From the NCBI GenBank assembly GCA_947476525.1, contig CANJQY010000013.1, positions 1 to 32,304 of the forward strand: a stretch of 32,304 nucleotides of DNA, written 5' to 3'. The DNA comes from Oligoflexales bacterium. GTDB lineage: Bacteria > Bdellovibrionota_B > Oligoflexia > Oligoflexales > RGVZ01. Both the position numbers and the translations under genes were made by a program. The notes beneath the pieces were generated by a model. That model searched no databases. It saw only the letters and a program-made list of their open reading frames with translations, and had not been told where the DNA came from. Below are positions 16,226 to 25,758 of the stretch, piece after piece. Positions within the stretch are counted from its first letter, which is position 1. Every line of letters starts with the position of its first letter.

Positions 16226-16324
16226 AGCTTTACGTCTCCCGTGATTCTAGTCCGCCTATCGGCACCTTGCTGAAAACCATTAGACCTTGCACCGTCACCC
16301 ACAAATAAACTTCGACCCCCAGGT

Positions 16325-17083
16325 TCAAAAAAACTCCATCGGCCCGTCAACTTTTCCACTGAAAAATTGCCTGACAACCCCGTCCTTCGAGGCTTTGAAG
16401 TCATTTGGTGTACCTGCCAAGGCAACTTTCCCTTGATACAAAAAAACGATATATTCGGCTGTCGCCAAAGCAGCTTTCAGGTCGTGAGAGATCACCACGG
16501 AGGTAATGTCGACAATATCTTTGTTTATTTTGACAATAAGTTCGTCAATCATCTCCGAGACGATGGGGTCCATGCCGGTGGTTGGTTCATCGTATAAAAT
16601 TATGGCCGGTTTCGCGACTAGCGCACGAGCCAATCCCACTCGCTTTTTCTCGCCGGTCGACAAATCTGTTGGATAGCGGTGCTGCATGTTTGGTAGCCCA
16701 ACTTGGGTCAGAGATTCTTCGACGCGTGTAAGCATTGCGGCCAAGGGCATTTTCGAGTGCTCTTTTAGGGGGAAAATTACATTTTGACCGATTGTCAGAG
16801 AGTCAAACAAGGCGGCTTGTTGAAATAGCATGCCAAAATTCTTTCGGTATTGACGCAGCTCCTCATGAGTAAAGTCAGTGATGTCCTGATCGTTCACAAT
16901 CACGCGGCCGTCATCAGGCTTCAAAAGGCCCATGATGTGCTTGATCGTAACAGATTTTCCTTCGCCGGATTTTCCGACAATAAACGTTATTTTACCGCGT
17001 GGAATGGTCAAATTCAAATGGTCCAAAACAACTCGGCTTCCAAATTTCTTCGTAATATTTTTGAATTCTATCGCTGCCGACAT
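16325..17083 (-). CDS. mlaF: MlaF-like ABC ATPase of the phospholipid transporter
   Basis: This 252-residue ATPase drives the MlaE permease. It has Walker A GKSGEGKS (residues 37-44), a Q-loop in MLFQQAALFDSLT (about 86-98), signature LSTGEKKR (141-148), Walker B IILYDE (161-166), a D-loop GMDP and the switch His-200. The GKSGxGKS Walker A, the FQxxALFDSLT motif and the LYDEPTTGMDP form are characteristic of the Mla/Mce/Tgd group. The gene starts one base after the mlaE stop (TGAaATG), so translation is coupled. No mlaB or mlaC is present in the window. Confidence 0.93.
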   Translation of the reverse strand: MSAAIEFKNITKKFGSRVVLDHLNLTIPRGKITFIVGKSGEGKSVTIKHIMGLLKPDDGRVIVNDQDITDFTHEELRQYRKNFGMLFQQAALFDSLTIGQNVIFPLKEHSKMPLAAMLTRVEESLTQVGLPNMQHRYPTDLSTGEKKRVGLARALVAKPAIILYDEPTTGMDPIVSEMIDELIVKINKDIVDITSVVISHDLKAALATAEYIVFLYQGKVALAGTPNDFKASKDGVVRQFFSGKVDGPMEFF

Positions 17084-17084
17084 T

Positions 17085-17888
17085 TCAAAACCTCAACTGT
17101 ATGAACGTAATGCACACGTCCACCAATAATATTGTTAACAATGTTGCTACCACCGACCGCGTCGTCGCTTGGCCTACACCTTTTGCCCCACCGTGAGCAT
17201 TCAATCCGTAACGACAGGCGATAGCGGCGATTATGAACGAAAAAACGAACGACTTTTCCAAACCATTTGCAATATCTCTTGGCTCGACCATCCACTTGAT
17301 TCGATCAACAAACACGCCGACGTCTACGTCAAAAACGGCTACTCCGGTAATATACGCACCAAAAATTCCTATAAAAATAAAAATTCCGCAGAGTAGCGGG
17401 ATGATGCACATTGATGCGATCACGCGAGGCACCACGAGGTAATTAATAGGATCAACGGCCATGGCCTCCATGGCGTCCACTTGCTCATTGACACGCATTG
17501 TTGCAATCTCAGCAGTCATCGAAGACCCTGCACGCCCGGTCAAAAGAAATGCGGTCATGAGAGGTGCCATCTCGCGAGTGAGAGCCTTGGCCGTGGCTGC
17601 GCCCATGATGCTTTCAGCCCTAAATATTTGAAAAATTCCACCGATCTGCAATGCGAAAACCGCACCGGTAAAAAAGCCTGTAAGAATAATAATGCTTAAA
17701 GACTGATTGCCGACGAATTCTAGCTGTTGAAAAATCAAGTCCCAACGAATCGGAGGCGTCAAGGCCTGGCGAAAAATTTCGTATATATACAGACAAAATG
17801 CGCCCAAAGCTCGAAACTGCGACGTCACATAACTGCCTATAACGGTGATAGCAGCAACCAAATAATTTTTTTCTACTGCCGTTGTCAA
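17085..17888 (-). CDS. mlaE: MlaE-like permease of the phospholipid transporter
   Basis: The 267-residue inner-membrane protein has the MlaE core: FVGNQSLSIIILTGFFTGAVFALQ, then LTREMAPLMTAFLLTGRAGSSMTAEIATMRVNEQVDAM, in which the conserved Gly-Arg-x-Gly and Glu residues contact the ATPase. Five or six membrane segments follow the usual layout. It starts at TTG 17888, chosen because GGAGG stands eight bases upstream and no ATG or GTG fits. Together with mlaF and mlaD it forms an operon for lipid transport between inner and outer membranes. A 144-base gap separates it from the ArsA-like gene upstream, so it may have its own promoter, although I could not identify one. Confidence 0.92.
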   Translation of the reverse strand: MTTAVEKNYLVAAITVIGSYVTSQFRALGAFCLYIYEIFRQALTPPIRWDLIFQQLEFVGNQSLSIIILTGFFTGAVFALQIGGIFQIFRAESIMGAATAKALTREMAPLMTAFLLTGRAGSSMTAEIATMRVNEQVDAMEAMAVDPINYLVVPRVIASMCIIPLLCGIFIFIGIFGAYITGVAVFDVDVGVFVDRIKWMVEPRDIANGLEKSFVFSFIIAAIACRYGLNAHGGAKGVGQATTRSVVATLLTILLVDVCITFIQLRF

Positions 17889-18032
17889 AACAAACGCCTC
17901 CAGATTTACTCACTTTTACTAGCTCTCACTAATAATTGTAGCTCAATATGGGGAAAATTTTGCTAGGCAGTTTCTACACACTTTGCAGATCGTAGCGAAC
18001 GGACAGACAAATTGATAGCGTTCGGCGGAGCA

Positions 18033-19175
18033 TCATTTTTGAGATTGCGCAAAAAATTTTGAAAACTTCAATATTCCAAGCATACTATGAATGTCGTCCA
18101 CCTGATCATCGATCCGAAACTCCCATGCATTCACATTTTTTTTGGATTCATGAATATCTTTTGAAAGACTAGCAATCACCTGATCCTCAAGGTGGCCTCG
18201 CGCGCGCAGTATTGCGCCGTCAGTGCCTGTTGCATCTTCCAAAGCACTGCGCACGACTCGCGGCAAACAGCGATTAAAAACAGCGCCTTCTAGGTTATAG
18301 CCGAGCCCGTGCAGTTCGCGCGTTAAGGATTTAGCAGCGCGGGCTGCAGCCTTATGTGGGACCGCGATAAGAACAAAACTGGTTGAATCGCGTTTAATAA
18401 TCTCCAAAACTCTTTCACCTGACCGATGAAAGCCATCAATCACTTCTTGCATCAATAAAATAAACTCGCCAAATGACTTCAAGGCACCAAACCCTGTGAC
18501 ACTAGTCACCCCGCCCAACATCTTCTCGCTAATCGTTGCAAGACCGCCAAGCCCAATACGACCCGCAAAAACCACGGGTTTCAGCAGCTTGGCGACCACT
18601 TTATTTTCGACGAAGCCGGAGAGCACGTTAGGTCGCGCCAAAAAATCCAATGCATGGGCGTCTGGTGGCGTGTCTAAGACGATCAAGTCCCAATCAGGAC
18701 TCTCGGCCAGCTCTTGTAGCCGTGCCAGTGCCATGTATTCCAACGGCCCACTGAGGTTGGTCGAGGCTGACACGTACAACGGGTCTCGCAGTATTCGGTC
18801 TGCGATCCTAGGCGACGGTGCGTGCTTACGCACCATCGAATCAAAAACCGCTTTTTGGTCAAGCATCGCTGCGTGGAGGCGTCCAGTTATCAAAGCATCG
18901 TCAGGGAAATGAACGGGCCTAAGTTCATGCCCTAGTTCAATTCCGAGGGCTGCCGCCAGTCGTTTTGCGGGGTCAATACTGAGCAACGCAACTCTGCGCC
19001 CAAGGCGCGCCGCATGGATCGCTAACGCCACTGACGACGTGGTCTTGCCGACGCCTCCAGCGCCGATAACAATGATGACCCGCTGGCTTCGCAGCATTTG
19101 CTCTATTGGCGTGCCTTCGACCGCGACAAATGTTGCTTTTTGGGAACCCACCTCAGCATTGAGTTTATCTGACAT
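18033..19175 (-). CDS. ArsA/Get3-like ATPase (pair member 1)
   Basis: A 380-residue P-loop ATPase of the ArsA/Get3 group, which dimerises around ATP. It carries the deviant Walker A GAGGVGKTT (residues 38-46), a LSIDPAKRLAAALG switch-I-like stretch and the motif LDTPPDAHALDFL, the form typical of the bacterial paired ArsA-like proteins. A long helical middle (about 185-290) matches the region that in Get3 binds clients. No arsenic-binding Cys triad and no arsenite pump gene are visible, so an arsenic role is unlikely. The start ATG 19175 overlaps the upstream ArsA-like gene by eleven bases. It is the third gene of the kinase operon. The partner cargo is unknown. Confidence 0.85.
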   Translation of the reverse strand: MSDKLNAEVGSQKATFVAVEGTPIEQMLRSQRVIIVIGAGGVGKTTSSVALAIHAARLGRRVALLSIDPAKRLAAALGIELGHELRPVHFPDDALITGRLHAAMLDQKAVFDSMVRKHAPSPRIADRILRDPLYVSASTNLSGPLEYMALARLQELAESPDWDLIVLDTPPDAHALDFLARPNVLSGFVENKVVAKLLKPVVFAGRIGLGGLATISEKMLGGVTSVTGFGALKSFGEFILLMQEVIDGFHRSGERVLEIIKRDSTSFVLIAVPHKAAARAAKSLTRELHGLGYNLEGAVFNRCLPRVVRSALEDATGTDGAILRARGHLEDQVIASLSKDIHESKKNVNAWEFRIDDQVDDIHSMLGILKFSKFFAQSQK

Positions 19176-20121
19176 TAGCCCCTCCTAAAAATAAATCCAC
19201 GGCTTCCGTTGTGATTGGCTCAGCCACCGCTCCTAGCTCCGGCAGGTACCACACGGGCAAATTTTCCAATACTGCTTGACGCGCAATTCCACCTGAATAT
19301 TTTTTAAATGCGAGCCGTTGGCGTTCGCGACGAGCCGCCATAAACTGCGTGGCCAAATTACCAAGTTTTGCGCCAAAGGCTAAAGCGTCCTGGACGCCTT
19401 CTTTTTGAGCGGTTGGCGCCTCAGCGAGCTCAGGAAGCGAACGATTCATAACGATTCCTGCCAAATTTACTGGAGATTTCTCGGCCAAAATCGGCAAAAA
19501 TTCAAGAGCCTCGCTAATCACCAAGTCTTCTGCCACCGCCACATAAAACATTGAGCACTGGTTTTTGTCTTCCAACCATTTTTTGACGGCTGTCGTGTGG
19601 TGAACAATTGGCCCGGCCAATCCAGATTGTAATACAGCGTCGGGCGTGGTCATCAGGCTCAGGAAGTGGCCCGAGGCATAGGAATCCATGATGATTAAAT
19701 CAGGCCGCGTCTTTTTTGAAAGATTCTGTGCAAAGTACAACCGCCCGAGCAACATCAATTCACCGAAGCCAGGTATCGCAGTAAACAAACTATGCACAAT
19801 TTTGTTCGAAAGTACGACGTCCAGCAAATGCGATTTCATCAGATGGTTCGAAACATAGTCTCTAAAGTTTCCGGCCGCACTGAAGTTTGCAACCCCCAAT
19901 AAGCCGATCCACTGCTCTTCATGGCCAATTTCGGCAAAACCTAAAAGCGGACCAATTTGCGCAACCGAAGATTGCTCTACGACCAGCACTCGCCGGCCAA
20001 GTGCGACGGCCCTCCTTGCCAACATACAGCTGACCAAGGTTTTGCCGATGCCCCCTTTGCCGGTAACCAAAATTAATTTTCGTTCGCGTAATAATGTGTC
20101 GATAGCGGTAACCAAAATCAA
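19165..20121 (-). CDS. ArsA/Get3-like ATPase (pair member 2)
   Basis: A 318-residue ArsA/Get3-type ATPase with deviant Walker A GKGGIGKT (residues 21-28). The switch-II position reads MDSYASGH instead of the usual DTAPTGH, so one Thr and one Pro of the family motif are replaced. It also has a PGFGELMLLGRLYF helix. It lacks the C-terminal parts found in full-length Get3. The start is TTG 20121 overlapping the kinase stop as TTGA (20121-20118), with AGGA a few bases upstream; a second TTG at 20115 is possible. Coupled translation with the kinase and with the next ATPase is therefore likely. Paired, unequal ArsA-like proteins are known from other bacteria, such as the adjacent Rv3679/Rv3680 pair of mycobacteria. 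Confidence 0.82.
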   Translation of the reverse strand: MILVTAIDTLLRERKLILVTGKGGIGKTLVSCMLARRAVALGRRVLVVEQSSVAQIGPLLGFAEIGHEEQWIGLLGVANFSAAGNFRDYVSNHLMKSHLLDVVLSNKIVHSLFTAIPGFGELMLLGRLYFAQNLSKKTRPDLIIMDSYASGHFLSLMTTPDAVLQSGLAGPIVHHTTAVKKWLEDKNQCSMFYVAVAEDLVISEALEFLPILAEKSPVNLAGIVMNRSLPELAEAPTAQKEGVQDALAFGAKLGNLATQFMAARRERQRLAFKKYSGGIARQAVLENLPVWYLPELGAVAEPITTEAVDLFLGGANVR

Positions 20122-23100
20122 ATTCCTAATCTTTTAACCGTCAAAAAATAGCGCGGCAAGGCTTTGTTTTGCAACGCAGACTCTAGTAGTGCCTCCGGAG
20201 TCCCCTCGCGTCCAGGCCCTGTAGGCACAGTTTCGCCGATTGATGAAGAAGAAGGGAGATCCACACTAATTCGACTTGTATCATAGCTAACCAGAAATAT
20301 CTGTGCGGAATTCATCACGGCGAAAATTTCCCAATAGCGCAAATCTCTACCGTCTTTAAGACGCAACGACGTTTGATTGAACGCCGCGAGGCGATTTTCT
20401 GTACCAATCACCACCGGACGAGCCGTTCCATAGTGCCCCGACGAGACAAAGTTCGAATCGTGATCAAATAAACTATAGGAAAACATAATTTCGTCCATTC
20501 TCGCCGTGTGTGCCGAATTTTTTAACAATTCTTGAATGGCAATCCGCAAGTCTATAACCTCACTCTTAACCTGCCCCCGAATGCTAGCCGATTCCCTTAT
20601 CAAATAGATCTGATAGAACAATTGCTGAGCGAGCATTTCTCGCTCCAAAGCTTCCCCTTTTAGACAGCAGTACACAACAACATATTGCCCACCACCCCAA
20701 TCAAGACCCAAAAACCAGCTAGACTCCCGATCAATGCGAAGTGTCCCATGCAGCTTAATTTCCAAATTTGATGCTGCCTCAAAAAACGACCCCCCAGTAG
20801 TATTCATGCCAATCGGAATAGCGCGCCGGGTTTCTTCCAAGTACCCGATAACTGGTGAAAATTTCTGCGACATCAACAGTCCCATTTGAGCGGCAAGGGC
20901 ATCGAAATCCCGTTTTTTTCTGGCCAGTTCGTTTTGAACCTCAGGGCCCAAATTTGTGACGACAATTATTCCAATGGTCTCACCACCCAAGCGAATTGGC
21001 ACTAAAACAAGCAGCGAAACGCCGCCTCTGCTCTGCTGGCTGGATTCACCTCGGTCTGACTGGCCTGTGCCAACGGCCATAGTGGCGTCATTTTTATCGG
21101 TGGCGGAGCTGCTTTGGACTGCAGAATTATTCACGTCTTGTGGCTGTGATTCTTGGGGGCGAAGCGTCTGGCCAAGGTCGATTATGGCTGTAGTGATGTT
21201 GTCGTCTGAAAAACTTGACGAAGGTTTCGCGTCCGATACATGCACGGACAAGGTTTGGCGAATTGTAAAATACGGCGCCACATCGCGTAAGATTTTTTCT
21301 GTAACCTCCCCACTCAACGAAGAATGCACGACCGGATCGCCTTTGATTTGGTTGCCTAGGTACACGGCTATTTTGCAATCCGGAATGAGCTGCTCAATGA
21401 ACTTCAGTGAGGCCATCAAATCTTCACGAAAGTCTGACTGGGTTCTAAATGCTCGAATAATGCCATCGAAGTTTTTAAGCCCAAGGTTTAGATCCTCGCC
21501 CGGATTGGTCCCGGCAACTGAACGATCATCTCGCTCGCGGCTAGACTTGTAACGACCTAAATCTCGACTCGATTTACCGGTTCTTAAAATGTGCGAAGCG
21601 AGTCCGTCCAGGCCATGTTCTGTGGCCATTTTGTGGGATATTTTAAGATAATCAGTTCTTCTCCCTGCTTTTAGCGAGAGCAAGTGCCTGCCGAACCAAA
21701 AATATGTTAGTACTTGGCAAATAACGTTATTCTCACTTTTCGCTGACAAGAGTGCTTCGTCATATAGTTTATTAAAATTATTTTTACCCATCAAATCGGC
21801 ACACCGCGCCTCAATCAACAATTGACACGGACGGCCGCCGGACTGCCAAGCCTGGCGGCGAATGGTTTCGTTTAGGCTAACGATCCAAGCGGCAGTCATT
21901 TTAAATCCTGATTCAGACTGCCTATTTTCAGCTTTAAAAAGCATTGGAAATACTAACGTAAAAATACCAATAAGATCCATTTGCCACACTTCGAATACTT
22001 CGTTGTCTTGTTGACTCATAATAAATTTTGTAACTTTCTGAAATTGCACCTGAGTTTGTGCCATCTCGCCGCGAGCAAAGAGTTGCATTGTCATAACAAT
22101 ATCCGTGAATAAATCCTCGCGCGCTCCGACGCTCCGTCGACGGCGAATAAATTCTTCACCAATGCCAACCAACCTCTGCCTACGATTCTGCAATAGCATG
22201 CCAAACATCAAAATTGCCATTGATACACTGCTAAGATGATTGCGCGTTGGGATGGCCATTCGAACACTTGCGTTAAGGGCTTCCGCATTTTCGATTTTGC
22301 CGGCAGTCAAATCAAAATACTGCTTAAACACCAATAGGTTTACATACGCGAGACCATCATGTTCTTGATAGATGTTATTGAAGGCCTCCTTTAGATGCAA
22401 CGCCGAGTCTTCCCGTCGACCCTTAATGTAATCAATAGTCGTCGCTCGAATTAAGGACACGTAGCCCGATGTTCGGGAAAACGAAAATTCGCTAGCAAAC
22501 CGGTCCGCCAAATCAAACAAGCGGTAGGATGCTGTGGTAAAACCCAAACCTGCTAATTGGCCTGCTCTGTCGGCCGCAATTCGTATGGCGGTTTGGGCGG
22601 AAGCCTGACCCCCGAAAACCAATTTCACCCCTTGGTCTACAGCACTCCTAGCCTGCATACCATTTTGACGAGACAAAACTACGGCGAAGAGACGGTATAA
22701 TTTCGCGGCAGAAAAAATTGGCTCCTCGACACCACTTTCACTGCGATAGTTCACTTTACAACGGTCCAAGCCTGCGCTCCATGGGCCACTTTCCCAGCCC
22801 ATAGTGAGCCCATCAACCAAAAGCCCCCAGTAGTACCGTATGGTTGACAATAGGTGAGTCTCAGGCTTAGGCGCACCTAATGCTTGCAAACCTTTTGAAA
22901 TAAGTTTTTTGGCATCAGAAATATTGCCACAAACATTATTCAATTCAGCTGATTTGGCTGCGGCGGCCGCGTATTCGAACTTAGACATTGGTAAATTTAG
23001 CCAGTGTGCATATTGTGTTAAGGCCACCTTGAAATTCGACCGCGCAGTATTTATATCGGCAAGATTTTCCACGACATGCCGCTCTGCGAATGCGCCAAAT

Positions 23101-25523
23101 TCTGATGGACCACCTTTGGAAATGACATCACTAGCAATACTGTAGTAGTTGTATGCGGCGGTCCAACCTTGTTTTTTACGCATGGCAGCACCCGCGGCCA
23201 TATTGAATTGCAGACACAAAGCCTCGAAATCATGGTTTCTAACTCCCCCATGCCGACTCTTATTTAGGTGCCGCACGAGCGAGAAAAGTACCTGGTCCTG
23301 AGGTTTTTCAACGCTGGCTAATAGCTGCCTTGCAATTTTTTCGTGAATAATCGCACGCTCCGCGTGATCGATGACATTGTATATGGCGTCTCTTACCTTT
23401 TTGTGGACAAAAATATAAACCTTGCCTAACTGCCTCAATCCTTCAGTTTCGTGGTGTCTGACGATAACACCGCCACTTAGCGCACGATCAATTAACCTTA
23501 TGACATTTGTGGCCGAATTTTGGCCCGCCAAAAGCAGCAATTCGTAATGGAATGACATTCCATTGCAAGCGGCGGCTCGAAGGATAGCAAGATCCACACC
23601 CTTAAATTCCCCAAGGGAACCGAGTACCAAATCAACCGCGTTCAGACTAATGACTGCGCCCTGAATCTCACGAATGTCCCATTCCCACAACATCGTCTTT
23701 CGATTTTGAGTGATCATGTCTAGGGCTACCATGCGTCTGGTTAGCTCCACTAGGTGCATTGGGACGCCACCGCTACGTGCTAACAAATACTGGACCAAAT
23801 CAAATCCCACCAGCTGATTTTGGCGCAACATCGAACTCACAAGCCTGCTAGAGGTGTCATATTCTAAGGCCTTCAAGTCTATTTCCGTGTAGCGTAATTT
23901 GAGGCCTTTGAATTTTTCAATAAATTTTTCAAATTCACTATCCACGCCTTCGACATCCAGACGACACGCAATGACGAGATGATATTGGTGTGAATTAGCG
24001 TTCGAAAAAATCTGAGTGATCAGTGCCAAACTTTTTGGATCCGCCCAGTGCACGTCGTCAAGGATCATAACCATCGGCTGTGTGTCTGGAGCCAAACTTC
24101 GAGCAAAATCGGCGAAGGCTTTCGCAAATCTTGGATAATTATCGCCGTCACTTTCAAGGCCGTCGGCAGGCTCCGGGATTTCGGCGAGAAAAGGCTTTAA
24201 ACCCGGAACTACGTTGGCCACGAGGTGAGCCTCGGGGCCAATAATTTGCTTAATTTTCTTCGATAATAAATCCGCTTCCACTGGATTAATACGGATAATT
24301 TTTACGAGTAGTTCGTTAAATGCGTTGGCTAGTGCGTTAAATGGCAAGGAGTTTTCGTGTTGAGTGAAAAGCCCAGCGACATACTGAATTCTCATGGCCG
24401 AGAGTTTGCTTTTGAATTCGTCTAGAACCCTAGTTTTTCCTATGCCTGCGCCACCGGTCACAACCGTGATTCTAGCCCGTCCCTTGTGGCTGGAAACTTG
24501 TTTATACTCGTTTAAAATGGCGTTAATTTCAGCGTCTCGACCCGTGATCGGAAGTTGCGCAGAAACGGCAAAAAACTCGTCTTTCAGAGCTAGTGGAAAA
24601 CTTGGCACCAGGCTCGGATCAAGCTCCCAAGCCGCTTTTGCTTTAAGCAAATCGGCCGACAACGAAAATGCCGTTTGATAGCGATCGTCAGGCCGTTTTT
24701 CTAAGAGCTTGTGAATAATTTGAGCGACCACCAGTGGCACATCTGGACGAACATTTCGGATTGATTCAGGCACCGAGGACTGGTGCGCCCTCTCTAACTC
24801 CTCGCGGTTTGCCCCGTGAAACGGCGGGCTCCCCGTAAGGATTTCATAAAGCACGCACCCCAAAGAATACAAGTCAACGCGGTGATCGGAAACCCCAAAA
24901 CCAGTGGCCGAAAGCTCGGGAGCCATATACAACGGGGTACCGGCTTTTTCTTGGTTTGCGTCGTCGTCACGCCCAATCATCGAGCCAAGGCGCGCGACTC
25001 CAAAATCCAGCACCTGCACGTGGACCCCTCGGTCACCTCCAACCACTTGGCTAACGATAATATTGTGGGGTTTAATGTCACTATGAATGATGTTTTTTCC
25101 ATGCGTATAATCCAGCGCATCTGCCACCTGTAAGCCTACCTGAAACAGGAAATGTAGGTCCTTGCGGCCTTCATGTTGGATGCTCTGATTTAGACTTTTG
25201 CCGCGTGCAAAATCCATGATGATGTAGTAGCCACCCGTAAAATCCTTTGATTCTTCGCCCTGAAAAATGCCGAGCTCATGGAATGCGATGATATTCGAAT
25301 GATACAGCTGACTCATGAGCGAGGCTTCTTTTTGAAAACGCAGAAGGTCAGCAGACGTCATTTTTTGTGTGCGATGGATCACTTTGATGGCGACATTGTT
25401 CGAAGGATCTTCAACATCAAAAGCTTGATACACCTCCCCCATGCCACCACGCCCAAGCTCAAGCTCAATGCAGTAGCGTTGGCCAATCCATTTGCCAATA
25501 AATTTTTTGGAAGGTGCGCTCAC
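20118..25523 (-). CDS. Giant Ser/Thr kinase with AAA-type NTPase, helical repeats, GAF-like and degenerate SpoIIE-like domains
   Basis: The 1801-residue protein starts with a Hanks-type kinase (about 15-290): glycine loop LGRGGMGEVY (23-32), Lys-47, catalytic HSDIKPHN (147-154, Ser where most kinases have Arg), DFG 173-175 and APE 201-203. An ATPase follows (about 325-640) with Walker A GGAGIGKT (357-364) and Walker B MVMILDD (484-490) followed by VHWADP, as in AAA_16/signal-transduction NTPases. Helical, TPR-like sequence fills about 750-1320. A GAF-like domain (about 1360-1554) holds a Gln/Ser-rich insert near 1455-1500. The last 245 residues look like a SpoIIE/PP2C fold that has lost key residues. 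The layout recalls HstK-type kinases of Anabaena, whose C-terminus is a histidine kinase instead. The start is GTG 25523 with GGAG five bases upstream. It heads the operon with two ArsA-like ATPases. The signal it senses is unknown. Confidence 0.88.
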   Translation of the reverse strand: MSAPSKKFIGKWIGQRYCIELELGRGGMGEVYQAFDVEDPSNNVAIKVIHRTQKMTSADLLRFQKEASLMSQLYHSNIIAFHELGIFQGEESKDFTGGYYIIMDFARGKSLNQSIQHEGRKDLHFLFQVGLQVADALDYTHGKNIIHSDIKPHNIIVSQVVGGDRGVHVQVLDFGVARLGSMIGRDDDANQEKAGTPLYMAPELSATGFGVSDHRVDLYSLGCVLYEILTGSPPFHGANREELERAHQSSVPESIRNVRPDVPLVVAQIIHKLLEKRPDDRYQTAFSLSADLLKAKAAWELDPSLVPSFPLALKDEFFAVSAQLPITGRDAEINAILNEYKQVSSHKGRARITVVTGGAGIGKTRVLDEFKSKLSAMRIQYVAGLFTQHENSLPFNALANAFNELLVKIIRINPVEADLLSKKIKQIIGPEAHLVANVVPGLKPFLAEIPEPADGLESDGDNYPRFAKAFADFARSLAPDTQPMVMILDDVHWADPKSLALITQIFSNANSHQYHLVIACRLDVEGVDSEFEKFIEKFKGLKLRYTEIDLKALEYDTSSRLVSSMLRQNQLVGFDLVQYLLARSGGVPMHLVELTRRMVALDMITQNRKTMLWEWDIREIQGAVISLNAVDLVLGSLGEFKGVDLAILRAAACNGMSFHYELLLLAGQNSATNVIRLIDRALSGGVIVRHHETEGLRQLGKVYIFVHKKVRDAIYNVIDHAERAIIHEKIARQLLASVEKPQDQVLFSLVRHLNKSRHGGVRNHDFEALCLQFNMAAGAAMRKKQGWTAAYNYYSIASDVISKGGPSEFGAFAERHVVENLADINTARSNFKVALTQYAHWLNLPMSKFEYAAAAAKSAELNNVCGNISDAKKLISKGLQALGAPKPETHLLSTIRYYWGLLVDGLTMGWESGPWSAGLDRCKVNYRSESGVEEPIFSAAKLYRLFAVVLSRQNGMQARSAVDQGVKLVFGGQASAQTAIRIAADRAGQLAGLGFTTASYRLFDLADRFASEFSFSRTSGYVSLIRATTIDYIKGRREDSALHLKEAFNNIYQEHDGLAYVNLLVFKQYFDLTAGKIENAEALNASVRMAIPTRNHLSSVSMAILMFGMLLQNRRQRLVGIGEEFIRRRRSVGAREDLFTDIVMTMQLFARGEMAQTQVQFQKVTKFIMSQQDNEVFEVWQMDLIGIFTLVFPMLFKAENRQSESGFKMTAAWIVSLNETIRRQAWQSGGRPCQLLIEARCADLMGKNNFNKLYDEALLSAKSENNVICQVLTYFWFGRHLLSLKAGRRTDYLKISHKMATEHGLDGLASHILRTGKSSRDLGRYKSSRERDDRSVAGTNPGEDLNLGLKNFDGIIRAFRTQSDFREDLMASLKFIEQLIPDCKIAVYLGNQIKGDPVVHSSLSGEVTEKILRDVAPYFTIRQTLSVHVSDAKPSSSFSDDNITTAIIDLGQTLRPQESQPQDVNNSAVQSSSATDKNDATMAVGTGQSDRGESSQQSRGGVSLLVLVPIRLGGETIGIIVVTNLGPEVQNELARKKRDFDALAAQMGLLMSQKFSPVIGYLEETRRAIPIGMNTTGGSFFEAASNLEIKLHGTLRIDRESSWFLGLDWGGGQYVVVYCCLKGEALEREMLAQQLFYQIYLIRESASIRGQVKSEVIDLRIAIQELLKNSAHTARMDEIMFSYSLFDHDSNFVSSGHYGTARPVVIGTENRLAAFNQTSLRLKDGRDLRYWEIFAVMNSAQIFLVSYDTSRISVDLPSSSSIGETVPTGPGREGTPEALLESALQNKALPRYFLTVKRLGI

Positions 25524-25628
25524 TCATTCTCCACTAACGCTTCTAAAACACTGCCTTTATATTAAACGACGCCTATTGTTTCGGCGACTTACAGAAAAAC
25601 CATAAGTCCCCAAAAAATTTGCGCCCCT

Positions 25629-25657
25629 TTGACGCGCCATCATATTCGGTGTAACAT
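25629..25657 (+). promoter_or_regulatory. Sigma-70-type promoter of pyruvate kinase
   Basis: TTGACG (25629-25634) and TAACAT (25652-25657) lie 17 bases apart; matches are five and four of six. The leader would be about 95 bases long and holds two copies of GGAAATTT (25679-25686 and 25694-25701), 15 bases apart, that could be a regulator site; this is only a suggestion. Confidence 0.5.
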
Positions 25658-25758
25658 ATCAATTGAACTTAACTAATTGGAAATTTTTGGTGTGGAAATT
25701 TGTTTCATTTTTGCCGCATAATAATTCGAAGTATTCGATTTGCCCTTGAGGAGCCCCT

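Noticed and set aside
17996-18024. Inverted repeat CGAACG/CGTTCG between the ArsA-like gene and mlaE
   Set aside because: Only six pairs with a 17-base loop and no T run; likely chance.
18033-20121. Arsenic resistance (ars) operon
   Set aside because: The two ATPases lack the arsenic-binding Cys set and no arsB, arsD or arsR gene is nearby.
25679-25701. Direct repeat GGAAATTT in the pyk leader as an operator
   Set aside because: Only eight bases, AT-rich and seen twice; noted in the promoter entry but not enough for a separate call.
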